NCBI GenBank assembly: GCA_022600975.1
Contig: JAHZJJ010000021.1
Span: 1-63,006 of the forward strand
Direction of reading: 5' to 3'
From: Gammaproteobacteria bacterium
GTDB lineage: Bacteria; Pseudomonadota; Gammaproteobacteria; Pseudomonadales; Cellvibrionaceae
Length of the DNA: 63,006 nt
A model generated the notes under the pieces. That model was not told the origin of the DNA. It made no database searches and saw nothing but the letters and a program-made list of their open reading frames with translations. Made by a program: the position numbers and the translations under genes. Shown here piece after piece: positions 48,071 through 57,208 of this stretch. Position 1 is the stretch's first letter. Each line of letters starts with the position of its first letter.

Positions 48071-48487
48071 ATGGATCAACAGTACCACCTGCTTTCCGGC
48101 ATTATTAATTTTCTTAGCTATTTTGGCCTTGGACTTATTCTTATTATTATTTTTAAATTTCTTTATGCCGCCATTACTCCGCATAATGAATGGCAACTGA
48201 TAAAACAGGAAAAAAACATTGCTGCCGCCATTGCCTTTGGTGGTGCGATTATCGGCTTTGCCATTGCGCTTTCCGGTGCAGCCAGCAATTCGGTATCCAT
48301 TGTAGATTTTCTGACCTGGGGTCTCATAGCCCTCGGTGCCCAACTGTTAGCCTTTGGGGTTGTACGTTTTATATTTATGCCAAAAATCATCCAAAGAATC
48401 AAAAATGGTGAGGCTAGCGCTGGCACTATGCTCGCGGCAACCAATATTTCTGTGGGCATGCTGAACGCGGCATGTATGAGTTATTAA
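48071..48487 (+). CDS. yjfL: DUF350 inner-membrane protein (YjfL-like)
   Basis: 138 residues with four membrane helices arranged as two similar pairs (about 10-35, 52-72, 80-100 and 118-136), the usual DUF350 layout. The polar motif between helices (KQEKNIAAAIAFGGAIIGFAIALSGA) is family-typical. Inner-membrane, function unknown; a partner for the PspA-like protein or ATP-grasp product is plausible from conserved gene order only. Confidence 0.82.
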   Translation: MDQQYHLLSGIINFLSYFGLGLILIIIFKFLYAAITPHNEWQLIKQEKNIAAAIAFGGAIIGFAIALSGAASNSVSIVDFLTWGLIALGAQLLAFGVVRFIFMPKIIQRIKNGEASAGTMLAATNISVGMLNAACMSY

Positions 48488-48600
48488 ACACTTCCTATGG
48501 TAGATATACCCTATAAGCCAACCATATTCACTTTATTAGTGAAGCGAGCTATGTATTTATCGAGCACATTAAGCCGCCAAAATACATACTGGAGAATGCA

Positions 48601-49224
48601 ATGAAACGGACAAAACATATTGATCTGACGATACTGCGTAAAAACACTCCTGTCCGGTTTTTTTCCGCACCTCTTGCCCTGGCAGTAGCGACGGCTATTG
48701 CTGGATGCCAGCCGCAAAAAGAGTATCAATTGGTTCAAAACACAAGCTCTTGTGTTGAAAATACAGAGCTGACTTTGGAGCAATGTGAAGCGGCTTATCA
48801 AAATGCCTTAAAAGAAGCTGAACGCACGGCTCCAAAATACGCTAGCAGGTACAATTGTGAAACGGAATTTGATAACTGCCAGCAGTCGAGCAGCGGCGTT
48901 TGGCTGCCACTTATGGCCGGTTTTATGGTCGCTAGGGCACTGGATAATGTCGGAGATAATGCCAGTGCAAGGAGGTATGGTCGCGCACAGTACTATAACC
49001 CGGTATTTCATTACTCCGGCAATAGGCGTGGGCTTAGAGATAAACTTATGTTGGCCGACGGTAGTGTGATTGGCATGCCGGGTAAGGGAAATTACAAACT
49101 AAACCCGAGGGTAACAAAGCCGAGACCAACGGTAACTAGAACAGTTTCCCGTGGTGGTTTTGGCTCTACGGCATCGGCCAAATCAAACTGGGGTGGTTCG
49201 CGCTCTGGCGGTTGGGGTGGGTAA
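48601..49224 (+). CDS. yjfM: DUF1190 lipoprotein (YjfM/YgiB-like)
   Basis: 207 residues. A basic N-terminus and hydrophobic stretch end in a lipobox (AIAGC), so it is probably a lipoprotein. It has six spaced cysteines in the mature part (SSCVENTELTLEQCEAAY, NCETEFDNC) and a glycine/serine-rich tail (GGFGSTAS..GGSRSGGWGG). DUF1190 members are paired with glutathionylspermidine-synthase-like enzymes in E. coli (ygiB-ygiC, yjfM-yjfC), as here. Possibly the acceptor or envelope receptor for the enzyme's product; not established. The stop lies 14 bases before the next start. Confidence 0.85.
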   Translation: MKRTKHIDLTILRKNTPVRFFSAPLALAVATAIAGCQPQKEYQLVQNTSSCVENTELTLEQCEAAYQNALKEAERTAPKYASRYNCETEFDNCQQSSSGVWLPLMAGFMVARALDNVGDNASARRYGRAQYYNPVFHYSGNRRGLRDKLMLADGSVIGMPGKGNYKLNPRVTKPRPTVTRTVSRGGFGSTASAKSNWGGSRSGGWGG

Positions 49225-49238
49225 CCTGGAAAGATGTT

Positions 49239-50408
49239 ATGATTCGAGTACCTATTGAGGAGCGTTTAAATTGGCAGTCAAAAGCTCATGAGTTTGGTTT
49301 TAATTACCATACCATGTACGGTGAGAAATATTGGGATGAATCTGCCTATTATCAATTTTCACTAGAACAGATTGAGCGCGATCTTGAAGCCCCAACGGAA
49401 GAAATTCACCAAATGTGCCTTGAGGTGGTGGCAACGGTTGTAGCTGATGAAGTGTTGATGCGCAAATTCTGCATTCCTGAGCAACATTGGGATTTTGTTA
49501 AACGCTCCTGGGACAATGGCGATCCAAGTTTGTACTCGCGCCTTGATTTTGCTTACTCGGGGCAAGGCCAGGCAAAGCTTTATGAAAATAATGCCGACAC
49601 CCCTACAAGCCTCTATGAAACTGGTTTTTGGCAATGGTTATGGCTTGAAGATACTGTCGACAGCGGCAAAGTGGTAAAACGAGCAGATCAATTTAACTCA
49701 CTTCAAGAGAAGCTGATTAACCGCTTTAAGGATTTACAATTTTTAACCCCAGGCCGACAGTTGCACTTTGCCAGCTGCAAAGATACAGCAGAAGATCGAG
49801 GGACTGTTCAGTATTTACAAGACTGTGCAACTGCTGCAGCTGTTCCACAAAAATTTGTCTATATAGAAGATATTGGAGTTGATGGTTGTGGGAGATTTAC
49901 TGATCTGGATGACCATGTGATTACCTGGCTGTTCAAACTTTATCCTTGGGAAATGTTATTTCGAGAACAATATGCAAAGTTTCTTGCCGCTAGTAATGTC
50001 CGTTATTTGGAGCCCCCTTGGAAATCCATTCTTTCTAATAAAGCTCTACTGCCTTTACTGTGGCAAATGTTTCCGGGTCATCCCAATCTGCTTCCAGCCT
50101 ACTTTGAAACCGAGCTAGCACTTGCCAAGGAGCAAACGGAACTAATAAAAAAGCCGATCTTTTCCCGTGAGGGCGCTAATATCTCTATATTACGCCACGG
50201 TCAACCAGTTGAAGGAGGTTCATCCGGCCCTTACGGCGAAGAAGGCTACATTTATCAGGCTATGCATCGCTTACCTAAATTTGGTCCCCATTACACCCTT
50301 GTCGGCTCCTGGCTAGTCGACAACGAAGCTGCGGGAATCTCTATTCGCGAAGACAGCAGCCCTATCACTCAGGATATGAGCCGATATTTACCCCATATCA
50401 TTTTATAA
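49239..50408 (+). CDS. yjfC: Glutathionylspermidine-synthase-like ATP-grasp ligase (YjfC/YgiC-like)
   Basis: 389 residues from ATG 49239 (GGAAAG upstream; a TTG at 49212 would overlap the previous gene). It carries the family core: EFGFNYHTMYGEKYWDESAYY, SLYSRLDFAYSGQGQAKLYENNADTPTSLYE, SNKALLPLLWQMFPGHPNLLPAYF, KPIFSREGANISI, YGEEGYIYQ and the final GISIREDSSPITQDMSRYLPHI. It lacks the N-terminal amidase domain of bifunctional Gss. True Gss joins glutathione to spermidine; YgiC/YjfC relatives probably join other amine and carboxyl partners, identity unknown. Last gene of the cluster. Confidence 0.92.
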   Translation: MIRVPIEERLNWQSKAHEFGFNYHTMYGEKYWDESAYYQFSLEQIERDLEAPTEEIHQMCLEVVATVVADEVLMRKFCIPEQHWDFVKRSWDNGDPSLYSRLDFAYSGQGQAKLYENNADTPTSLYETGFWQWLWLEDTVDSGKVVKRADQFNSLQEKLINRFKDLQFLTPGRQLHFASCKDTAEDRGTVQYLQDCATAAAVPQKFVYIEDIGVDGCGRFTDLDDHVITWLFKLYPWEMLFREQYAKFLAASNVRYLEPPWKSILSNKALLPLLWQMFPGHPNLLPAYFETELALAKEQTELIKKPIFSREGANISILRHGQPVEGGSSGPYGEEGYIYQAMHRLPKFGPHYTLVGSWLVDNEAAGISIREDSSPITQDMSRYLPHIIL

Positions 50409-50547
50409 CTGCATCGACTCAATGTTTTGAGAAATTGTGAAGGGTAATTATGAGTAAGCTTTAGGCGCCCAAGTCACCTCTTGACTACCTTCATCTCGTT
50501 TGCAACTGGATGTAAATAGCTACAATATACGAATATTGGCCTATAAT

Positions 50548-50698
50548 CCTAGAAGCCGCAGTTGGGCGTGTGAAAGCTGTGTAAAATGATGATTTTTATA
50601 AATTTTTGGTCACCTTATTGGTGGTGAGAATTTTTTAAGATTTGTCTGATGTATCAAGAACTTGTGCAGGCTTGCGTGACGCAACTGTGGTTTCTAGG
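50548..50698 (-). repeat. Palindromic intergenic element, copy D (151 bp) with 5-bp direct repeats
   Basis: It starts CCTAGAAGCCGCAGTTGGGCG and ends CGCAACTGTGGTTTCTAGG. The reverse complement aligns with copy A, including the centre (TTCTCACCACCAATAAGGTGACC versus TTCTCATCACCAATAAGGTGACC). ATAAT occurs immediately on both sides (50543-50547 and 50699-50703), the clearest target duplication in the family. Confidence 0.88.
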
Positions 50699-50791
50699 AT
50701 AATCCATTGAAATGCTAGAAGGCCAGTATAAATGGGCTCTACTGCTAGAAGGATCGGCAATCAACGAGCGTTTTAACGGAGCATAGCTTCC

Positions 50792-51268
50792 ATGACGATA
50801 AGGAAAGCAATCGCCCTCATCTCCAGTCATATTGTGGTTGGCATCGCAGGCTTTGCGCTTGGTATCTACACATTACCCATAATAACTGCGCCTGAAGCTC
50901 CTTCTACCTCACAAATTGCTAAGATGGCTGATACAACGAAATACCGGGGGGTATTTAGAAAAAACCTTAAAGATAGTGATACCTTTCACTGGGGAGAGGG
51001 ACAGGTTTTTGTTAGCAATGACGCCATTGCTCTGGAAGGAAAATTGGCACCAGGGCCAGATTACAAGTTATACCTTGCCAAAGAGTTTGTTGAGACCGAA
51101 GAAAAGTTCAAAAAACTTAAACCTACTATGGTGCTAGTTGGCGATGTAAAAACTTTCAATAATTTTATCGTTCCTGTGCCCAGAAATATTAACGTTGCTG
51201 ATTACAATACAGTAATTATTTGGTGTGAGAGATTCAGCGAGTTTATTACCTCAGCAGAGTATCAATAA
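50792..51268 (+). CDS. DM13-domain protein, membrane-anchored
   Basis: 158 residues. One N-terminal membrane helix (~8-30) and a periplasmic DM13 domain (~50-155) with the hallmarks GVFRKNLKDSDTFHWGEGQVFVSNDAIALEG, GPDYKLYLAK, LVGDVKTFNNFIVPVP and the conserved Cys near the end (YNTVIIWCERFSEFITSAEY). DM13 domains are proposed electron-transfer or redox modules using that cysteine. ATG 50792 keeps the membrane anchor. Convergent with purF. Confidence 0.88.
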   Translation: MTIRKAIALISSHIVVGIAGFALGIYTLPIITAPEAPSTSQIAKMADTTKYRGVFRKNLKDSDTFHWGEGQVFVSNDAIALEGKLAPGPDYKLYLAKEFVETEEKFKKLKPTMVLVGDVKTFNNFIVPVPRNINVADYNTVIIWCERFSEFITSAEYQ

Positions 51269-51273
51269 ACTGT

Positions 51274-51302
51274 AAAAAGAAGTGCGCCGATTACACACTT
51301 CT
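51274..51302 (-). terminator. Terminator of purF (minus strand)
   Basis: On the minus strand AGAAGTG and CACTTCT pair around an 11-base loop and are followed by TTTTT, just past the purF stop. It also sits 5 bases after the convergent DM13 gene. Confidence 0.7.
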
Positions 51303-51308
51303 GCCTCA

Positions 51309-52793
51309 TTAAGCGTTGTCCCCGTCGTTAAGCTTTTTGGCGTTGTCATTGCGTATCGAATGCAAATTTTGTAAATAGTGTTCGTCGACATCGCAGGTAA
51401 TATAATTGCCGTTAAATACCGAGCAATCAAAGGTTTCAATGTTGCTATTACCTTCCGCTGAGCAGGCCACTAAATCGTCTAGATCCTGGTAGATCAGCCA
51501 GTCGGCACCTATCTCTTTGCGTACCTCTTCGGTGGTGCGCCCATGGGCGACTAGTTCAGAGGCCGATGGCATATCAATACCGTAAACATTAGGAAACCGT
51601 ACCGCCGGTGCTGCGGTGGCAAAATATACTTTTGCGGCACCTGCTTCCCGCGCCATTTGAATAATTTGTTTGCAGGTTGTGCCACGAACAATGGAATCGT
51701 CTACTAACAATACATTTTTACCGCGAAACTCCAACTCAATAGGGTTTAACTTCTGACGTACGGATTTTTTGCGTTGTTTTTGTCCGGGCATAATAAAAGT
51801 GCGACCAATATAGCGGTTTTTGACCATACCTTCACGAAATTTCACCCCCAATTTGTAAGCTACACCCTGCCCGGCAGCACGGGAGGAGTCGGGGATCGGA
51901 ATCACTACATCAATATCGTGATGGGGTCGTTCACGGAGGATTTTAGCGGCTAAATGCTCACCCTGACGCAAGCGGGTTTTATGCATCGAAACACCATCTA
52001 TAATCGAATCCGGGCGGGCAAAATACACATGTTCAAAAATACAGGGATTTAGTTGCGGCCGCGTGCAGCACTGCTGGGTGTGCAGGGTGCCGTCAAGCTC
52101 GATATAAATGGCCTCACCCGGGGCAACATCGCGCACCAAGGTGTAACCGAGCACATCTAGCGCTACAGATTCAGAGGCAACCATATATTCGTAGCCCTTT
52201 GCAGTTTCACGTTTGCCATAGACCAGCGGGCGGATACCGTGGGGATCGCGAAAGGCGACAATTCCGTAGCCAACGATCATTGCTATACAGGCGTAGCCGC
52301 CGCGTACACGTCGATGCAGCACTTTCATAGCGGTAAAAATATCTTCCGCTTGAGGCTTTAATTTACCCAATTTATGCAATTCGTGAGCAAACACATTGAG
52401 TAGCAATTCGGAGTCGGAAGTCGTATTGATATGACGCAGATCCTGCTTGAAAATCTCTGCTGCCACTTCGTTGGTGTTGGTGAGATTGCCATTGTGGCTC
52501 ATGGCGATGCCGTAGGGGGCGTTGACATAGAAGGGTTGGGCGTTTTCGGGGCCAGAGTCACCAGCAGTAGGATAGCGTACATGGCCAATACCGAAATTAC
52601 CGGTCAGTCTATGCATGTCGCGAGAATGAAAGACGTCGCGCACCAAGCCGTTGTTTTTCTGTTGATTGAGGTGGTCGCCGTCGCAGGTGGCAATACCCGC
52701 TGCATCTTGGCCTCGGTGCTGCAATAGCGTGAGCGCATCATACAGCTGTAAATTGACATCACTTTTACCGACGATTCCAACAATACCACACAT
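51309..52793 (-). CDS. purF: Amidophosphoribosyltransferase
   Basis: 494 residues. The N-terminal nucleophile glutaminase domain starts MCGIVGIVG (Cys2 catalytic after Met removal) and has the typical [11 protein letters not shown] and GHVRYPTAG segments. The C-terminal phosphoribosyltransferase domain has [17 protein letters not shown], the PRPP-binding motif. It commits PRPP to purine synthesis. Last gene of the minus-strand truA...purF block, 53 bases after cvpA, an order standard in gammaproteobacteria. Confidence 0.98.
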   Translation of the reverse strand: MCGIVGIVGKSDVNLQLYDALTLLQHRGQDAAGIATCDGDHLNQQKNNGLVRDVFHSRDMHRLTGNFGIGHVRYPTAGDSGPENAQPFYVNAPYGIAMSHNGNLTNTNEVAAEIFKQDLRHINTTSDSELLLNVFAHELHKLGKLKPQAEDIFTAMKVLHRRVRGGYACIAMIVGYGIVAFRDPHGIRPLVYGKRETAKGYEYMVASESVALDVLGYTLVRDVAPGEAIYIELDGTLHTQQCCTRPQLNPCIFEHVYFARPDSIIDGVSMHKTRLRQGEHLAAKILRERPHHDIDVVIPIPDSSRAAGQGVAYKLGVKFREGMVKNRYIGRTFIMPGQKQRKKSVRQKLNPIELEFRGKNVLLVDDSIVRGTTCKQIIQMAREAGAAKVYFATAAPAVRFPNVYGIDMPSASELVAHGRTTEEVRKEIGADWLIYQDLDDLVACSAEGNSNIETFDCSVFNGNYITCDVDEHYLQNLHSIRNDNAKKLNDGDNA

Positions 52794-52846
52794 ACTTCAT
52801 GATCCCAATTAGCTTGACGCGAGACAATTGTTTCGATTGCCGCGTA

Positions 52847-53344
52847 TTAATCAATTTGTGTTGCGAAGAATAATTTTAACTCTGACGCCAGATCGCGTGC
52901 GTGATCTTCAAAGTTGAGAAAAGAAGGGATCAACTTTGACTCCCACCACCAGGAGTTCTCTGTAACCGGTAGCAGCACCGGAGCAAAAATTAACAATACC
53001 AACACGACAATACTGCCGCGCAACAGGCCAAACACCATACCCAGCACCCGATCAGTGCCCGATAAGCCGGTAGCCGAGACGAAACTGGACAATAGTAGAT
53101 TGAGACCGGCACCTGCCAATAGGGTCGCTATAAACAGCATGGCAAAGGCAGCCAACTCTTGCAGCGCAGGCGTTTCCACGAGGTTGGAAAGCAGCGGTGC
53201 CAACTGCTGACGGAACATCATTGCCACGGCAAAGGCCGCAACCCAAGTCAGTAAAGACAGTACTTCGCGAACGAAGCCACGACTGAGGCCGATCAGTGTA
53301 GAAACGGCGATAAGTGCCAGAATGATCCAGTCAGCCCAATTCAT
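52847..53344 (-). CDS. cvpA: CvpA-family membrane protein
   Basis: 165 residues with four membrane helices. The N-terminal MNWADWIILALIAVSTLIGLSRGFVREVLSLLTWVAAFAVA is highly characteristic. It is needed for colicin V production in E. coli, and its basic cellular role is envelope-related and not fully settled. Next to purF as in E. coli. Confidence 0.96.
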   Translation of the reverse strand: MNWADWIILALIAVSTLIGLSRGFVREVLSLLTWVAAFAVAMMFRQQLAPLLSNLVETPALQELAAFAMLFIATLLAGAGLNLLLSSFVSATGLSGTDRVLGMVFGLLRGSIVVLVLLIFAPVLLPVTENSWWWESKLIPSFLNFEDHARDLASELKLFFATQID

Positions 53345-53445
53345 ACATCATTACCCTCGGTAGGGTGATCGCTGAGAAGAGCGCGCATTCTAACTTACCA
53401 CATTGGCGGCGTGAAGCAGTTCAGCCCAGAGGCCTGGAAACTGCA

Positions 53446-54021
53446 TTAGGTTTTAAAGCGCAATATCAGCGTTTGGGTATTGAGCAGTTGATCCAGCTTG
53501 GTTTTAACTGCTTCGGCATCGGTGCGGTTGATTTTAGGGCCAACAAAAACCCGAATAAACTCTCCCTTAGGTGTTTTGGCGACGCGAGTGTAAGCCCGGT
53601 AGCCTTCGTCCAGTAGGCGCGAGCGCAAGCGTTCGGCCTTAGCCTTTTGCTGATAGGATGCCACTTGCACCACCCAGGCCGTAGGTAAGCCCTGCTTGTC
53701 TAGGATAGGTTCATCGGTAGCTGTATCCAGATCTGGCGAATTCTTTGCGCTTTCGCTCGCAGAGGGGGGTTGGAACACTTCTGCCAGCGCCGGGGGGGGG
53801 GGGATACTTTCGTCGGCCACAGGCTCGTTAATCTCCACCTGTGGAATATCTGTGGGAGGTGGTATTTGAGTGGTAGTGTCAATGGTAAGTGCTTGCTCTC
53901 GGTCGAGCAGCGAAGGCAAAAAAATTACCGCCAATGCCACTAGTACCAGAGCGCCGACAATACGCTGTTTTACACCATCATTGAAGCGGCTTTTGATGCC
54001 CTCAGAGCCTTGGCTGGTCAT
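53446..54021 (-). CDS. dedD: SPOR-domain cell-division protein DedD
   Basis: 191 residues from ATG 54021; the longer ORF to 54102 lies inside folC. A single membrane helix (about 20-38, RIVGALVLVALAVIFLPSLL) precedes a proline-rich linker and a C-terminal SPOR domain (about 115-190, WVVQVASYQQKAKAERLRSRLLDEGYRAYTRV). SPOR domains bind denuded peptidoglycan at the septum. Four consecutive Pro codons in the linker (IPPPPALAE) are all CCC, giving a 12-base C run on the coding strand. folC overlaps its start by 20 bases. Confidence 0.93.
   Translation of the reverse strand: MTSQGSEGIKSRFNDGVKQRIVGALVLVALAVIFLPSLLDREQALTIDTTTQIPPPTDIPQVEINEPVADESIPPPPALAEVFQPPSASESAKNSPDLDTATDEPILDKQGLPTAWVVQVASYQQKAKAERLRSRLLDEGYRAYTRVAKTPKGEFIRVFVGPKINRTDAEAVKTKLDQLLNTQTLILRFKT
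53792..53803 (+). repeat. 12-bp poly-G tract (poly-C in dedD coding sense)
   Basis: Twelve consecutive G on the plus strand inside dedD. Tracts this long slip readily during replication; a single-base change would frame-shift dedD before its SPOR domain. Confidence 0.85.
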
Positions 54022-55270
54022 GCTTGTTTTCCCGTATAAGCTGTAATGCTTCAGCAACGGTAAAGAAAGAACCGAATACAAGCAACCGGTCTTCTGCACC
54101 AAGCTCTTTTAATGCCCTGGATAAAACGGTTGCCACTGCCTGGCAGGAACCTCTCAGTTGTTTGGCAATTGCTCCGGCTGCTCTCAATCCTTGACATAAC
54201 GCAGGGCCTTTGGCGGCCCTGGGGTTACCCGGCAGCTCAGCAGGATACCAATGTTCCACCAGCGGCATCAGCGGTGCCAGTAACCCCGGTAGATCCTTAT
54301 CATTCATGGCAGCCACTAAGGCATGGGTTTTGCCCGCTACCGGATTGGTCTGCAACCAAGTTGCCAGGTAACTGGCAGCCGCAGGATTGTGGCCTACGTC
54401 CAATATCAGCGTGCGGTTGTGCCACTGCAGTTGTTGGCAGCGGCCCGGCAGTTTGAGGTTGGCCAGGGCCTTAGATATTAGCCTCGTTTGCGGCAATGCC
54501 TCGAGAAGTTGTAATGCGGTTATCCCCGCGGCAACACTGGGCCCCGGTAGTGCCAATGGCGGTAATTCAAGCGTTAATCCCGCTGCTTCAAAGTTAAATG
54601 TTGTATTGTCGAGGGAGAAGTCGCGATTGATAAAAATACTGGGGCAGCTGAGACTGGGAGCGATCTCTTGTAATGACTGGGGGGGGTGGGGGTCGGCGCA
54701 TACAAACTGGGACGATTTGCGCAGAATCCCCGCTTTTTCTCGGCCAATGGTTTCGCGATCATTGCCCAGCCAGTCCTCATGGTCAATGGCCACGGAAGTA
54801 ATGATAGCGACCTGGGCATCGATGATATTAACTGCGTCCAGACGCCCGCCAAGACCGACCTCCAGTAGAGCAAATGCTACCTGTGCACGTTTAAATAACC
54901 ACAAAGCTGCCAGTGTAGTAAATTCAAAATAGGTCAAACTGATATTGCCACGCACGGCTTCAATGGCTTCAAATGCCGCCACTAATTGCCGTTCACTGAC
55001 CTCCTCGCCATCGATGCGCACCCGTTCGTTAAAGCGCAGCAGATGCGGCGAAGTGTAAGCTCCTACCGAGTGGCCAGCAGTTGTCAGCAGTACTTCCATT
55101 GTGGCAACACAGCTGCCTTTGCCGTTTGTGCCGGCAACGGTGATTACCTGTGGTGCCGGCGGCACAACGCCGAGCTTGTGGGCGACTGCGGCAACGCGTT
55201 GCAGACCGAGCTCTATTTCCGTAGGGTGCAGGCTTTCGAGACGGTTCAACCAGGATTGCAGATTTGACAT
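54002..55270 (-). CDS. folC: Bifunctional folylpolyglutamate / dihydrofolate synthase
   Basis: 422 residues. Mur-ligase fold with the ATP loop VITVAGTNGKGSCVATMEVLL, followed by SPHLLRFNERVRIDG and the second domain (LILDVGHNPAA). It makes dihydrofolate and adds glutamates to folates. It sits between accD and dedD as usual, overlaps dedD by 20 bases and follows accD by 42. Confidence 0.97.
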   Translation of the reverse strand: MSNLQSWLNRLESLHPTEIELGLQRVAAVAHKLGVVPPAPQVITVAGTNGKGSCVATMEVLLTTAGHSVGAYTSPHLLRFNERVRIDGEEVSERQLVAAFEAIEAVRGNISLTYFEFTTLAALWLFKRAQVAFALLEVGLGGRLDAVNIIDAQVAIITSVAIDHEDWLGNDRETIGREKAGILRKSSQFVCADPHPPQSLQEIAPSLSCPSIFINRDFSLDNTTFNFEAAGLTLELPPLALPGPSVAAGITALQLLEALPQTRLISKALANLKLPGRCQQLQWHNRTLILDVGHNPAAASYLATWLQTNPVAGKTHALVAAMNDKDLPGLLAPLMPLVEHWYPAELPGNPRAAKGPALCQGLRAAGAIAKQLRGSCQAVATVLSRALKELGAEDRLLVFGSFFTVAEALQLIRENKHDQPRL

Positions 55271-55312
55271 GATAGATCAGCCACTCAAGTGGTTTAACGA
55301 GCCCAACAACGA

Positions 55313-56167
55313 TTAGCGCCCGGATAGTTTGCCCAGCAAACGGCTGATAGTATCGCGCATATTGGCGCGAGGAATAATCATATCGATGGCGCCATGCTCT
55401 AATAAAAACTCGCTGCGCTGAAAACCTTTTGGCAATTTCTGACGGATTGTCTGCTCAATAATATTTGGGCCGGCAAATCCTGCGCGCACGCCTGGTTCTG
55501 CGGCATTGATGTCTCCCAATAGTGCCAATGAAGCGGAGACACCACCGTATACTGGATCGGTCATTACCGAGATATAGGGTACGCCGGCCATCTTAAGTTT
55601 TTCCAGCACGGCGGAAGTTTTGGCCATTTGCATCAGTGAAATCAGCGCTTCTTGCATGCGCGCACCACCAGTGGCAGAAAAACACACCAATGGAATGCGT
55701 TCTTCAAGGGCCCTTTGTGCCGCGCGAGTAAAGCGTTCACCGACCACATAACCCATAGAACCACCGTGAAAGGCAAATTCGAAGGCCACAGTAACCAATG
55801 GGGCACCTTTAAGTTGGCCGTACATGGCGATTAGCGCATCTTTTTCACCAGTGACCTTTTGTGCTTGAGTAAGTCGATCTTTATATTTTTTGGTGTCTTT
55901 GAATTTCAGGCGGTCTATTGGTAACACATCGGTGGCCAATTCTTCGCGCCCCTGTTCATCGAGGAAGATATCCAGGCGGCGGCGTGCACCAATGCGGAAA
56001 TGGTTGTTACATTTGGGGCATACATCTAGATTGCGTTCCAATTCTGGTAGATACAGTTGTGCATCGCACTTGACGCATTTTTTCCATACACCTTCGGGAA
56101 CTTTACTGCTTCCAGCGCGGCGCTCGGCACGGATCACAGCGGGGACAATTTTTTCTAACCAACTCAT
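55313..56167 (-). CDS. accD: Acetyl-CoA carboxylase carboxyltransferase subunit beta
   Basis: 284 residues. An N-terminal four-Cys zinc ribbon ([22 protein letters not shown]) precedes the crotonase-like transferase core ([55 protein letters not shown]). It is slightly shorter than the E. coli protein at the C-terminus. Together with AccA it moves the carboxyl group to acetyl-CoA for fatty-acid synthesis. folC follows closely. The 215-base gap to trpA contains a repeat fragment and hairpin. Confidence 0.97.
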   Translation of the reverse strand: MSWLEKIVPAVIRAERRAGSSKVPEGVWKKCVKCDAQLYLPELERNLDVCPKCNNHFRIGARRRLDIFLDEQGREELATDVLPIDRLKFKDTKKYKDRLTQAQKVTGEKDALIAMYGQLKGAPLVTVAFEFAFHGGSMGYVVGERFTRAAQRALEERIPLVCFSATGGARMQEALISLMQMAKTSAVLEKLKMAGVPYISVMTDPVYGGVSASLALLGDINAAEPGVRAGFAGPNIIEQTIRQKLPKGFQRSEFLLEHGAIDMIIPRANMRDTISRLLGKLSGR

Positions 56168-56211
56168 TTTGTTACCAGAACTTTCTGCTTTTGCCGGGTA
56201 GTTAACTCTAA

Positions 56212-56270
56212 CCTAGAAACCACAGTCTGGCACGCAAAAGCTGTGTAGCTTATTAGTGTACCCGACCCAT
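56212..56270 (-). repeat. Half copy of the palindromic element (copy E), flanked by a 9-bp direct repeat
   Basis: CCTAGAAACCACAGTCTGGCACGC..AAAGCTGTGTAGCTTATTAGTGTA matches one arm of the family, then similarity stops. TTAACTCTA occurs on both sides (56202-56210 and 56271-56279), suggesting a deletion between repeats or a different insertion event. Confidence 0.7.
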
Positions 56271-56336
56271 TTAACTCTACATAAACATACCCAAAGGTAT
56301 GCTTCAAGCATCATTTTAGCCTTCACGACTCAAAGG

Positions 56337-56368
56337 CAACCGGATTAGCTGCGCGACGCAGCCGGTTG
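56337..56368 (-). terminator. Hairpin between trpA and accD
   Basis: CAACCGG (56337-56343) pairs with CCGGTTG (56362-56368), and inside it GCTGCG pairs with CGCAGC around a 3-base loop. It lies 15 bases past the trpA stop (minus strand); the following CCTTTGAG is a poor U-tract. It may end or attenuate the trpFBA transcript before accD. Confidence 0.55.
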
Positions 56369-56382
56369 ATTGCTTTATTGTA

Positions 56383-57198
56383 CTATCTGTCTAACGCTGT
56401 GCGTATTTCATTGGTAATGATGCCGATTCGATCCTGTGCAGCTACATCATTCTCAGCATTGCCGATTGCGGCAACTAGCACGCTGCCCACCACGGCGCCG
56501 TCTCCATGGGCACTGGCGGCTCGTGCTGAAGCGCCATCTTTAATGCCAAAACCGACACATAAGGGCAAATCCGTATGCTGACGAATACGGGTTAGATGTT
56601 CAGCCACACTATCCGGATTCAGATGCCCTGCTCCGGTCACACCGGTAAGTGACACATAGTAGATAAAGCCACTTGCCAAGCGAGTGACTGCGGCAATGCG
56701 AGCGTCGCTGGTGGTGGGGGTCAACAAAAAAATATTGTGTAAATCGCGTTTTTTTAGTAATTGATTAAGGGGTTCAGCTTCTTCTGCGGGCAAATCAACC
56801 GTCAGTGCACCATCCACTCCGGCTGTAGCCATCCCATCGGCAAATACTTCGGCGCCCATTCTCTCTATGGGATTGGCGTAGCCCATCAGGATAACTGGTG
56901 TATTTTGATCTTGTTGACGAAATTCTTCGACCAGCTTTAGGCAACGGCGCAACGAGGTTTTGTTGGCCAGGGCGCGTTCGTGCGCTCGTTGGATTACTGG
57001 GCCTTCCGCCATTGGGTCGGAAAAAGGCACCCCCAGTTCAATTAGGTCGGTACCGCTGCTTACCAATTGGTGCATCAGCGCAACGGTATTATCGCCATCA
57101 CCGGCAACAATATAGCTAACCAATGCTTTGCGCCCGCTACTGCGCAGCGCGGCAAAGCGTATATCGATACGGTTTTTTAATGAAGTATTTTCCGTCAC
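56383..57198 (-). CDS. trpA: Tryptophan synthase alpha chain
   Basis: 271 residues, TIM barrel. The catalytic Glu lies in LIELGVPFSDPMAEGPVIQ and the Asp in DGALTVDLPAEE; YYVSLTGVTGAGHL and GFGIKDG are the glycerol-phosphate binding loops. It releases indole from indole-glycerol phosphate for TrpB. Ten bases separate it from trpB, so the two are co-transcribed. Confidence 0.98.
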   Translation of the reverse strand: MTENTSLKNRIDIRFAALRSSGRKALVSYIVAGDGDNTVALMHQLVSSGTDLIELGVPFSDPMAEGPVIQRAHERALANKTSLRRCLKLVEEFRQQDQNTPVILMGYANPIERMGAEVFADGMATAGVDGALTVDLPAEEAEPLNQLLKKRDLHNIFLLTPTTSDARIAAVTRLASGFIYYVSLTGVTGAGHLNPDSVAEHLTRIRQHTDLPLCVGFGIKDGASARAASAHGDGAVVGSVLVAAIGNAENDVAAQDRIGIITNEIRTALDR

Positions 57199-57208
57199 GA
57201 TCGCGCTC

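Noticed and set aside
54680-54694. G-rich run in folC (G8-T-G5) as a second slippage site
   Set aside because: Interrupted by T and shorter; less prone to slippage than the dedD tract.
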